Assembly: GCA_947311335.1 (NCBI GenBank)
Contig: CAMZKR010000047.1
Span: forward strand, 1 to 7,505
Source of the DNA: an uncultured bacterium
GTDB taxonomy: Bacteria; Patescibacteriota; Gracilibacteria; BD1-5; UBA6164
Length of the DNA: 7,505 bases
Direction: 5' to 3'
The notes under the pieces were generated by a model that saw only the letters and a program-made list of their open reading frames with translations, did no database searches and had not been told where the DNA came from. Shown here one piece after another: positions 1 through 7,405 of this stretch (within the stretch, counting starts at the first letter, position 1; each line of letters opens with the position of its first letter). Made by a program: the position numbers and the translations under genes.

Positions 1-6
1 AAATAT

Positions 7-1227
7 ATGGAAACACATATTAATTACAGAACATTAAATAAATTTGTTTCAGTATTATTAATAATATTCATGTTATTTTGATATATAGTAGTAGATAATG
101 TATATGCTAGTCAAAAAATAATATATCCTTTAAAAATGATTTCTAAATTGGAATGTAGGTTTGAGGATTTTTCATCTTTATCTAATAAGTGTAAACAAAG
201 TTTACCTATACTTAGAACAAAAGATTATAAAAAATATATTAAATTAAATTGATGATACAATCAATATACTAGAATATATACAGTACTTTGGAGTTGAAGT
301 TATAAGTATTGATGGGATGTATGACATGGATGACATATATGAACGGATATTGCTACTGCAAAATGAACACCAGTTTATGCTATGAGTAGTTGAAAAGTAA
401 TAATAGCAAAACGATTAGTTAGTTATTGAAATAGTATAACTTTAGAACATAATATAAATTGAAAAAAAGTTTTTTCAACATATGCACATTTATCAAAGAT
501 ATTAGTAAGAAAATGAGAAAAAATAAAAGTATGAGAAAAAATTTGAGAAGTTTGATCTACATGAAATTCAACATGAAATCACTTACATTTTCAAATTGAT
601 TTAGATACAAAATTTCATCCATATTATTATGATTATGGAAAATGTCCGTATTCTTATAATAAAATTAGTGAAACTTGAATATGTTTTTGAGAATTAAAGA
701 AAAATACAATTGATCCATTATTATTTTTAGAAACAAGTTGATGAGTACTTAATAATATAAATATTCAAAATATATCAAGAAAGGATATATCCTTAAAACA
801 AAAAACAATTTCTTCTAAAAAATGATCTAAACTTTATGATTATAGTATATTTAATAGGACAGTATATTTTTGATATAATACAAATGATATAAAAGAAGTA
901 CAATATATATTTACAGATTTATGAGAATATAATTGACCAATAAGCTGAAATTATAAAGATATTGAAAAATATATAATTAGTTATCAATTATCAAATAATA
1001 TTATTTCTAATAATAAAGATGTTTGAGCTTGATGGTTTTGACCAAAAACAAGAAAACAAACCAAACATGATTATGAAAATTTCTTATCTAATTGATGAAA
1101 AAGAATTAAATTTATTACTAATAAATGAGATATAATTATAGAAAATAATGTTAAAACAGAGTTTATATCAAGAAATGAATGTTATCTAGGGAGGAAATTG
1201 AATCAAGAGAAATTGAAACATTTTTAA
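7..1227 (+). CDS. Secreted M23-family metallopeptidase with peptidoglycan-binding domain (N-terminal part of a probably split gene)
   Basis: Read with TGA=Gly this gives 406 residues. Residues 1-34 look like a signal peptide: a short charged start, a hydrophobic stretch at about 14-29, then VYA before S35. The LytM/M23 fold follows at about 95-205, with zinc ligands H110 and D114 (HIGTD), H161 in YAHL, and the HLH motif at 192-194. M23 enzymes cut peptidoglycan peptide cross-links outside the membrane. A PG_binding_1-like domain at about 285-360 ends in GAGWFGPKTR (340-349). The start ATG is the first one and sits directly before the signal sequence; only 6 bases precede it, so promoter and RBS are outside view. 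The frame stops at TAA 1225, just inside an overlap with a downstream -1 frame carrying an SLH-like domain. The last residues after about 390 look unlike a natural end. The peptidase and binding domains are secure; the C-terminus is not. Confidence 0.88.
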
Positions 1228-2426
1228 GAAGAAATAATGTGGAATTTAAATTAAATAATATATGAGGAAATATAAAAGTATGAGAAACTATAAAATTAAA
1301 ACTTAGTATTAAAACTAGATCTTGAAGATATTTTAAATGAAATTTACCTTCCTGAATGACATTTACTTTAGATTCAACTAAAATAAATGTATTTCCTTCA
1401 AAATTGTATTACTTCACAAATTGAAAAAGAGATATTAAATTAACATGATTAAAATCTTGAGAAACTATACTATTTATAAAAATATGAAATAAAGTAATAA
1501 AGAAATTTAAATTACATATATATTCTTCTGGACAAACTATTTATCCTCAGTCTTGAAAAATATATACAAATAAAAGTATAGTATTGTCTGATAAAAAGAC
1601 TTGAATAGTTCTTTTTAAAGATAAAAATGGTAAAAAACTTATTAATTTAAAATATTCTTGAGAATATATAATAAAAGCAACAAATTGAACAGAGTTATGT
1701 ATAAAAGGTTGAAATATAAAAGATATTTCAAATATATATAAAAGAAATTGTAAAGATAAAGATTATAAGAAAGAGATTAAATTTAAATATGAAGATACAG
1801 TTTGATGATTATTATTATTTGATTATAAGGCATATTCAAAAGATGTTAATATAGAACTTATTAATACCTATAAAAATAAAAAATTATCTTCAAAAAGAAT
1901 CTTAGTAAAAAATCCTAAATGACTTAAAAAAGATTATGTTTATAAAAATGAGGTTGTTAATTTACTTTGAGAAAAGATTCTTACATGAATAAATAAATGA
2001 TATTTTTTAGAAGAAAGATGATTAGTTCAATCAGATGCAATATCTTGGATTTGAAATACTCTTTTAAAAATGAAAAAGGATTCTATCTCTAGAAATTTAA
2101 AAGAGAAGATTGATAAAAATATTTTAGAACTTGAGAAAAAACGAGTTAGTAAATTTAATATAATTACAAGAGAGGATTTTCTAGATTTGGCTTATAAATA
2201 CTTAGTTTTTGAAAATAATATTTCTCAAATATCAATTAAATATAGAGATTTAGAAAACAAAGATAATATAAAAGCTAATGCAATATTTGATAAAGAAAAT
2301 ACTTGGAAAGATAAATTCTGAAAAAATTATTATAGACCAAGGATTAATATAACAAGATGAGAATGAGCTTATTTTTTAGCAAAAGTTATAGAAAGAAATA
2401 AAAAAGTATTTCTAACGCTTAAATAA
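1179..2426 (+). CDS. SLH-like domain wall-anchoring protein, likely C-terminal part of the upstream M23 hydrolase
   Basis: The open frame with TGA=Gly runs 415 residues from the first in-frame ATG. It overlaps the M23 gene by 49 bases in the -1 frame. There is no signal peptide; the N-terminus is charged and helical (MLSREEIESREIE). Residues about 25-120 are beta-rich and Gly-punctuated, suggesting an Ig-like or bacterial surface domain (inference). The C-terminal 90 residues resemble an S-layer homology unit: IITREDFLDLAYKYL at about 328-342, then YRDLEN, and YYRPRINITRGEGAYFLAK at about 384-402, matching the RP..ITR.E...L.K core of SLH domains, which bind wall polymers. An SLH domain works outside the cell, so a protein starting here without an export signal would be odd. 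I infer that it is normally translated as a continuation of the M23 gene by frameshift, or that one base is missing in the sequence. The start at 1179 is only formal. Confidence 0.7.
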
Positions 2427-2434
2427 TTTAATTT

Positions 2435-2451
2435 TAATATTTAAAATATTA
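2435..2451. repeat. AT-only inverted repeat just before the 123-residue orphan gene
   Basis: TAATATTT, a single A, then AAATATTA: 8-bp perfect arms lying 3 bases before the ATG at 2455 and 8 bases after the stop at 2426. It could be a weak hairpin, an operator or promoter core, or chance in DNA this AT-rich. Nothing resembling a Shine-Dalgarno motif lies between it and the start. Confidence 0.25.
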
Positions 2452-2454
2452 CTT

Positions 2455-2826
2455 ATGAAAACAAATATACAAAATCTTACAGTTGGTGAGTTGCAAAGCA
2501 ATAGTTTAAAACCATCAGAATCTTTAAATCTAAGATTACAAATAGCTAATAAAGTTAGAGAGACAATTGAAAAATGAGATAAATTAGATTTAAAAATTGC
2601 TAAAGAAGCAATTAGAGTTTCAAATCAAGTAGATTCTATAGTTAGTATGACAGATAAACAAATTCAAGAAGCTGAAAGAGTTTCAGATTTAGCAAAAACA
2701 TTTTGAATATATTGAAAAAAGATTTTAGAATTGATAGAGAAAGAAAATAATATATCAAAATCTCCTTTTTCAGATACAATTAAAAATTGAGTTGCAGATG
2801 ATTATGATTATATGATGACTGGATAA
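2455..2826 (+). CDS. Hypothetical helical protein, 123 residues
   Basis: Not recognised. The frame runs ATG to TAA with four TGA codons read as Gly. The protein is soluble-looking, with no signal peptide, membrane segment or cysteine. Residues about 22-100 are rich in Lys/Glu/Ala/Ile with helical spacing (LNLRLQIANKVRETIEKGD and following), so an extended helical or coiled-coil fold is likely. It ends in an acidic tail with DDYDYMMTG. It starts 28 bases after the SLH frame and ends just before a strong hairpin, so it is either the last gene of the upstream transcript or a short unit of its own. Codon use (AGA, AAA, ATA, TTA) matches the neighbours, supporting a real gene. Function unknown. 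Confidence 0.72.
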
Positions 2827-2835
2827 AAACACAAT

Positions 2836-2885
2836 ACAATCAAAAAAAGTTATCAAAATATATTTTGATAACTTTTTTTGATTGT
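2836..2885 (+). terminator. Perfect 50-bp palindrome, intrinsic terminator
   Basis: ACAATC, seven A, GTTATCAAAATA pairs exactly with its reverse complement in the second half, with no mismatch over 25 bp per arm. The central ATAT would serve as the loop in RNA. It starts 9 bases after the stop of the 123-residue gene. The seven-T run lies inside the descending arm, so termination could occur within the stem, and the symmetry allows it to work in both directions. It separates the envelope/orphan block from ftsK. Confidence 0.8.
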
Positions 2886-2902
2886 AAAAATTAAAAAATA
2901 AT

Positions 2903-2908
2903 TATAAT
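2903..2908 (+). promoter_or_regulatory. Candidate -10 element upstream of ftsK
   Basis: An exact TATAAT about 38 bases before the proposed ftsK start. The -35 is poor: TTGTAA at 2882-2887 gives a 15-bp spacer and TTGATT at 2878-2883 gives 19. It lies just after the palindromic terminator, where a new promoter would be expected. In DNA this AT-rich a perfect -10 alone is weak evidence. Confidence 0.35.
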
Positions 2909-2946
2909 AAGATTTAGGAAATTATTTTTTTATTTTTTATTTAAGA

Positions 2947-5113
2947 GTGGCTAGAAAAAAAAAAATCAGTTTTATCAAAAATACCACAGGACTATAAAAC
3001 AAGCTTTTTTGCTTTAATTCTGTTATTTTTTTGAATATTGACATTAATTTGAGATACTAAATCTATATTTTGATTTTATTTGTATGATATTCTCAATAAA
3101 TGATTTTGAGAATATTATAAATGGATATTTTCACCTATTGTTATTATTTTATCTATTTTTTTATTTAAAGAAAAGACTCTTCATTTTAATTTATATAGAG
3201 CATTCTGATTAGTTTTTTATTTTATTTCAATTGTAACTATTATTTGATTTTTTAATGTAAATTATATAGCTATATTTAACTTATTTCCTATTTTAGAGAA
3301 TGTACTTTGATGAACTTCAACACTTTTCACTTTTTTAATATTACTTTTCACTTCTATTTTTATTTTATTTAGATTTTCTATTTTTACTTTATTTAAGTTA
3401 TTTCCAACACCAAGAGATATAAAAAATACAATTATAAAAGAAAAAAAAATTATAACTATTAGGAATACTAAAAAGACTAGTTCAAAAAAAGAAATAGAAT
3501 TACAAAAAATGTTAGAAAAGGTTAGAAAAGAGAAAGAAGCATTACAATCTACTAGAAATAAAAATCAACTAAAAAATTTTGATATAAAAACAAATAGAAG
3601 AAAAATAAAAATAGAAAAAAGAAATCCTCTTAGTTCTATTTTTTGATGAAATAAAAAAGAAAAAGATACTTGAATAAAGAAAATTAATGTTTGAAGATGG
3701 AAACTACCAAATATTGAATTATTAGAAGATAGAAATAAAAATATTATTATTAATAATAATGAAATAAGAAGAAAAGAATTAGAAATTCAAGAAAAATTAC
3801 TTCAATTTAAAATAGAGGTATCTATGGAAGATTACAAAGTCTGACCTACTGTAATTCAATATAGATTAAAACCTATGCAGTGAGTAAAACTTCAAAAAAT
3901 AGTTAATTTAAAAAAAGATTTAACATTAGCACTTCAAGCAAAGAATATAAGAATCCAAGCTCCAATACCATGACTTTGAGTAGTATGAATAGAGGTTCCA
4001 AATGATAATAGACAAATAGTATGACTTAAAGAACTTATTTCATCAAGAAAATTTAATAATCCAAGATTATCTATTCCTATTGCCATTTGAAAAGATGTTA
4101 GTGGTTGAGAAATAGTATGAGATTTAACTAAAATGCCACATTTGTTAGTTGCTTGACAAACTGCTAGTTGAAAATCAGTTTGAATGAATTGATTTTTAAT
4201 AAGTATGCTTTATAGATTTTGACCTAATGATTTAAAATTTATAATGGTTGATCCTAAAAGAGTTGAATTATCTGTTTATAATTGAATACCACATCTTTTA
4301 ACTCCAGTCATAACTAATCCTGAAAAAGCAGTAAATGCTTTAAAATGGTGTGTAGCAGAAATGCTTAGAAGATATGATTTAGCTACAACAAAAAGAGCTA
4401 GAAATTTTAAGGAATATAATGCTAAGGTAGAAAAAAAAGATAAATTACCTTTTATAGTTATAGTTATAGATGAACTTGCTGATTTAATGATGAGTTGAAT
4501 GAAAAAAGAAGTTGAGTGAAATATTGCACGTATAGCACAAATGGCAAGGGCTGTTTGAATGCATTTAATTGTAGCTACTCAAAGACCATCAGTCGATGTT
4601 ATTACTGGTTTAATAAAAGCAAATATCCCAAGCCGTATAGCTTTTACTGTTGCTTCTCAGATTGATTCAAGAACAGTTATTGATAAATCATGAGCAGAGG
4701 ATTTACTTGGTATGTGAGATATGCTTTATTATCCTACTTGAGCACTTGAACCTGTGAGAGTTCAATGAGTATTTGTTGATACAGAAGAAGTTGAGGCTGT
4801 TGTAAATAAGTTAAAACTAACTATTGATCCAGATATGTTAAAGAATTTACAAGACTTAGAAATAGTTAATTGAAAATCGAAATTTAAATGATCAATCTTA
4901 GAGTGATATAAATGAGATCAAGATGAGGACCCTGAAATTATAGAGAAAGCTATGCAAGTAGTAAAAAAAGCAAGAAAATGAAGTACTTCACTTGTACAAA
5001 GAAAATTATGACTTTGATATGCTAGAGCTGCTAAGATTCTTGATATATTAGAAGATATTTGAATTGTTTGACCTCCAAATGGAAGTAAACCAAGAGAAGT
5101 TTATATTGATTAA
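2947..5113 (+). CDS. ftsK: DNA translocase FtsK (start needs a frame correction at an A11 run)
   Basis: FtsK is a hexameric membrane-anchored ATPase that pumps DNA through the division septum. The protein is about 721 residues, close to SpoIIIE/SftA-sized members rather than long proteobacterial FtsK. Four hydrophobic segments lie in about residues 20-150, followed by a charged Lys-rich linker to about 250. The motor follows: KLPNIELL, Walker A GQTASGKS (residue about 403, bases 4154-4177, both Gly as TGA), Walker B FIVIVIDE (about 502), ATQRPSVDVITG. A winged-helix gamma domain sits at about 655-721 (LGYARAAKILDILE, GSKPREVYI). No ATG lies in frame before the first membrane segment; an in-frame TAA is at 2942. 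GTG 2947 reads MARKKK but is one base out of frame with TCA 2966 because the A run (2955-2965) has 11 bases; 10 or 13 would join them. No clear RBS. Family assignment is certain; the exact start is inferred. Confidence 0.95.
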
Positions 5114-5115
5114 TT

Positions 5116-5613
5116 TTAATAATTTTCTAATCTTTTACTAATTATAGCAAATGTTTCTGTCCGATTTATTTTTCTTTTACTTTCAGCTACTTTAAGTATA
5201 CTTTTAATTTCATTTACTAATTGCTTTTTATTTCCATCTCTAGACAGAACCATTTTATCTAATTCTATTTGTAAACTTAAATATGTTCATTCTTCACTAA
5301 TTAGAAAATCATTTAATATTGTATTTAATTTATTAGCAATAATATCAATTGCAATCTTTTCTTGCTGACTTCAATCTTTAACATCAAGTTCTCATCTGTC
5401 AAAGGTATTTATATCAAGCAATCAATCTAATAATGAATTTATTTCAATTACTCTGTTTTTAATGTTTTTTACTTCACTAATTAATTCTTCAGAAAAGATT
5501 GAATTTCTTTTTTGAATTTTTAATAAATATTTTTGAAATTCGCCTTCATTTATTGTTAATTTATCTTCACTTCAATCTATTTCTTCAGTTCATATTATAT
5601 CAAAATTTTCCAT
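5116..5613 (-). CDS. Hypothetical helical protein, 165 residues
   Basis: Not recognised. It reads ATG (complement of 5611-5613) to TAA (5116-5118) with TGA as Gly. There is no signal peptide or membrane segment. The N-terminal 20 residues are acidic (MENFDIIGTEEIDGSEDK), followed by mostly amphipathic helix rich in Leu/Ile/Lys/Glu, with the C-terminus basic (KVAESKRKINRTETF). This acidic-to-basic layout resembles a small cytoplasmic helical-bundle or adaptor-like protein, but no family is evident. It starts 9 bases after the stop of the 81-residue gene, so the two are probably co-transcribed. It converges with ftsK, with only 2 bases between the stops and no hairpin there, so the transcripts probably run into each other. 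No Shine-Dalgarno motif precedes the ATG. Confidence 0.75.
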
Positions 5614-5622
5614 AATTAAATA

Positions 5623-5868
5623 TTAAAAGTCTAAATTAACATTATTTCTTTTTTCAATTAACTCATTTAATGAATTAATTGTTAATTTCATTTTTAAATT
5701 TAAGTTTTTTAAATTTTTCTTTTCTCATTCCATTCTTTTATAGATTGTAACAATAATTTTATCTTTTTCTTCATTATTTAACTTATTAAAACTTTTTAAA
5801 AATTTATCTTTTTCTTCATTGGTTAAATTATATAAACTATCCAATATTTCTATTAATTTATTTTTCAT
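5623..5868 (-). CDS. Hypothetical small lysine-rich helical protein, 81 residues, with internal repeat
   Basis: Not recognised. It is 81 residues, almost entirely Lys/Asn/Leu/Glu, with one TGA (Gly 48). An exact duplication encodes NEEKDK at residues 17-22 and again at 32-37, 15 residues apart, each inside the pattern (T/N)NEEKDK(F/I), so the N-terminal half may be two helical hairpin units. The rest is a basic helix (KKNLKNLNLKMKLTINSL). There is no export signal or membrane segment. It is first in the operon with the 165-residue gene and has a recognisable promoter about 40-65 bases upstream. It could be a nucleic-acid-binding or partner protein, but this is a guess from charge and size only. 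Confidence 0.65.
5758..5820 (-). repeat. Exact 18-nt direct repeat inside the 81-residue gene
   Basis: Copies at 5758-5775 and 5803-5820 are identical over 18 bases and 45 bases apart. Both are in the same frame and encode NEEKDK. The in-frame spacing suggests duplication of a 15-residue unit rather than chance. Confidence 0.6.
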
Positions 5869-5890
5869 TTTTTGTAATTTAAGTTTAATT

Positions 5891-5910
5891 ATAGTTAGTT
5901 AAATAACTAT
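5891..5910. promoter_or_regulatory. Inverted repeat overlapping the operon promoter, possible operator
   Basis: ATAGTTA and TAACTAT flank a 6-base centre with perfect 7-bp arms. The repeat covers part of the proposed -10 and the start point of the minus-strand promoter, where a repressor would act. No regulator gene is recognisable nearby and base composition alone makes such repeats common, so this is tentative. Confidence 0.3.
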
Positions 5911-5934
5911 ATCATATATTTTGATTATTTTCAA
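5906..5934 (-). promoter_or_regulatory. Candidate promoter for the minus-strand small-protein operon
   Basis: Reading the minus strand, TTGAAA (complement of 5929-5934) is followed by exactly 17 bases and TATAGT (complement of 5906-5911). That is five of six matches to a sigma-70 -10 and five of six to the -35. Initiation would fall near 5899, leaving a leader of about 30 bases before the ATG at 5868. An exact TATAAT (complement of 5888-5893) just downstream is an alternative -10 without a good -35. Confidence 0.5.
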
Positions 5935-5968
5935 TAAAATCCTTGATATTAAAATAAAATAGATTAGA

Positions 5969-5992
5969 TTAATTAAATATTTATTTAATTAA
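5969..5992. repeat. Palindrome TTAATTAAATA-tt-TATTTAATTAA upstream of the exchanger gene
   Basis: Perfect 11-bp arms around a 2-base centre, ending 11 bases before the ATG at 6004. A weak plus-strand promoter (TTGATA 5943-5948, TAGATT 5965-5970, 16-bp spacer) would start transcription inside it, so it could be an operator or form a leader hairpin at the ribosome entry site. It consists only of A and T, so chance is not excluded. Confidence 0.35.
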
Positions 5993-6003
5993 GTTTATAT
6001 TTT

Positions 6004-6951
6004 ATGTTTTTAGATATATTTATTTGAATTATTTCTTTAGCTACTCTTATAAAAGCATCTGATTTATTTACAAATAAAGCAGAGAAAATATGATTAGCTT
6101 TTTGAGTTAGTAGTTTTATTATCGGTTTGACTGTTATTAGTATTTGAACAAGTTTGCCTGAATTAGTTACATCTTTAATGGCAATTACTAACTGACAATC
6201 AAATTTTCCACTTGATAATATAATTGGTTCAAATATAGCAAATTCTCTTTTAATAGTTTGACTTACAGCAATAATTGTAGGTTGATTAAAAGTAAAAAAC
6301 ATACTAATTGATGTAGATATTCCTTTTTTGTTTATAGTAACTATGTTACTTGTTTATTTTATTTATACAGATAATGTTTTAAGTATATGAGAGGGGATAA
6401 TCTTTATAATTTTATTACTTTGATATTTTGTTTATACACTTAAATCATGAGAAAAAATAGAAGTGAAATCTATTGAAAAAGAAGAAAAAAAGAAAAAATA
6501 TAAACTAACTTATTTAGATTGGGGAGTTCTTATTTTAAGTACTTTCTTTATATTTATCTGAGCAAAATATACTTTATCTTCAGTTGAAAACATTGCATTG
6601 TTGTTAAAAGTTAGTCCTTCAATTATTACTATGATATGAGTATGACTTGGAACAAGTTTACCAGAACTTGTAGTTTCAATAACAGCAGCCTTAAAATGAA
6701 GACATGGAATAGTTATTTGAAATATATTTTGATCAAATATATTTAATATTTTAATGGTTTGATGATTTGCAACTTTCGTATGAAAAACGACTTTATCATC
6801 TGAAGCTTTTTTAATTTGAATACCATTTTTAGTTTTCAGTTTATTTGCATTTATTTTTTCTATAATTGACAATAAAGTCAAAAACTGGGAAGGTTTTTGA
6901 CTTTTGGTTATTTATTTAGTTTATTTATTGAAAATAGTAGAAATTATTTAA
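6004..6951 (+). CDS. Na+/Ca2+ exchanger-family (CaCA, YrbG-like) antiporter
   Basis: This complete 315-residue integral membrane protein is a usual length for bacterial CaCA exchangers, which expel Ca2+ (or a related cation) against Na+, K+ or H+. Two internally homologous halves carry the alpha repeats that form the ion site. Alpha-1 has GTSLPELVTSL (G48) and IIGSNIAN (G75-S76-N77). Alpha-2 has GTSLPELVVSI (G216) and IFGSNIFN (G243). The ion-binding Glu of both GTSLPE motifs (E53, E221) is present. About ten hydrophobic segments are visible, with a Lys/Glu-rich cytoplasmic loop at about 148-168 between the halves. At equivalent glycines one half uses TGA and the other GGA or GGT. The ATG is the first in frame, after an AT-only leader without a Shine-Dalgarno motif. 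The transported ion cannot be fixed from sequence. Antisense open frames under this gene are shadows. Confidence 0.95.
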
Positions 6952-6968
6952 ATCATTATTTTTATTTT

Positions 6969-6983
6969 CTTTGAATTTCAAGG
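6969..6983. terminator. Weak hairpin between convergent genes
   Basis: A short stem (CTTTGA with TCAAGG, 6 pairs including one wobble, 3-base loop) followed on the plus strand by ATATTTTTC. It lies 17 bases after the exchanger stop in the gap before the convergent 88-residue gene. It is short and weak, so only a possible terminator. Confidence 0.3.
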
Positions 6984-7025
6984 ATATTTTTCTATTATTG
7001 TTTTTAATTTTTTAGAATTTTTATA

Positions 7026-7292
7026 CTATTTAAATTTGTTCATCATATCGTCAATTTTATTTTCCTCTTCAATTTCTCAATCAAAAGGTACCATTTCTTC
7101 TATTATATCATCTTCTCAATCATGTAAAACATTTAATTCTTCAGGATTTAGTAATGTTAAAAAAGATTTTAAATCAGGATCATCTAGTATATTATCTATT
7201 TGAGATGAAATATCTACTTTTCATTTTTGAACACAATCTGTTGAAATAATAGTATTTTTACTACTTGGTCAAGTTATAGTATTTTTAGACAT
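7026..7292 (-). CDS. Hypothetical acidic protein, 88 residues
   Basis: Not recognised. It reads ATG (complement of 7290-7292) to TAG (7026-7028), with TGA as Gly at four places. The first 25 residues are polar and contain SKNTI twice (residues 2-6 and 11-15), encoded by a 12-nt DNA repeat. The rest is strongly acidic: DDPDLKSFLTLLNPEEL, then a run rich in Asp and Glu from about residue 58 to 82. It has one Cys and no signal peptide or membrane segment. Acidic small proteins of this kind can be DNA mimics, chaperone clients or regulators, but nothing here selects among these. It is monocistronic, convergent with the exchanger, and has a strong-looking promoter so close that the mRNA leader would be only a few bases. 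Confidence 0.68.
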
Positions 7293-7306
7293 AATTAAAA
7301 ATATCA

Positions 7307-7336
7307 ATTATTCTTCAATCAAAAATGATTTGTCAA
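7307..7336 (-). promoter_or_regulatory. Near-consensus promoter of the acidic 88-residue gene
   Basis: On the minus strand, an exact TTGACA (complement of 7331-7336) is followed by 18 bases and AATAAT (complement of 7307-7312). The expected start point near 7300 is only about 8 bases before the ATG at 7292, too short for a normal ribosome binding site. The mRNA would be nearly leaderless, in line with the absence of Shine-Dalgarno motifs at other starts here. Confidence 0.55.
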
Positions 7337-7382
7337 GAATACTTCCCCTTCAATATAAATTTAGCAAAACATTTGTATTTAA

Positions 7383-7404
7383 AATTATCTTAACGTAGAT
7401 AATT
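7383..7404 (-). terminator. Hairpin, possible terminator for a minus-strand gene entering from the right edge
   Basis: AATTATCT and AGATAATT form a perfect 8-bp stem around a 6-base loop. On the minus strand it is followed by TTTTAAATAC, the better direction for termination. It lies immediately after TAATAA stop codons of a minus-strand open frame coming from beyond the window. The stem is AT-rich, so strength is doubtful. Confidence 0.4.
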
Positions 7405-7405
7405 A

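Noticed and set aside
2070..2321. Stand-alone 83-residue gene
   Set aside because: It is only the TGA-free stretch of the SLH-like frame. With TGA=Gly the frame continues in both directions, and the SLH core spans the apparent stop.
2427..2454. Intrinsic terminator after the SLH frame
   Set aside because: The A/T-only 8-bp palindrome with a single-base centre cannot form a normal RNA hairpin of useful strength and is not followed by a T run.
5985..6302. Minus-strand open frame of 105 codons
   Set aside because: It lies antisense to the first half of the exchanger, whose alpha-1 motifs are unmistakable. The frame has no recognisable motif and is a shadow.
6510..6881. Minus-strand open frame of 123 codons
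   Set aside because: Antisense to the second half of the exchanger including the alpha-2 motif; a shadow.
7..6951. TGA read as Trp (code 4, Mycoplasma-type) or multiple pseudogenes
   Set aside because: TGA stands at invariant glycines (Walker A, GTSLPE, GSNI, GAGWFGPKTR) and TGG is still used for Trp. Decay would not place TGA only at glycines.
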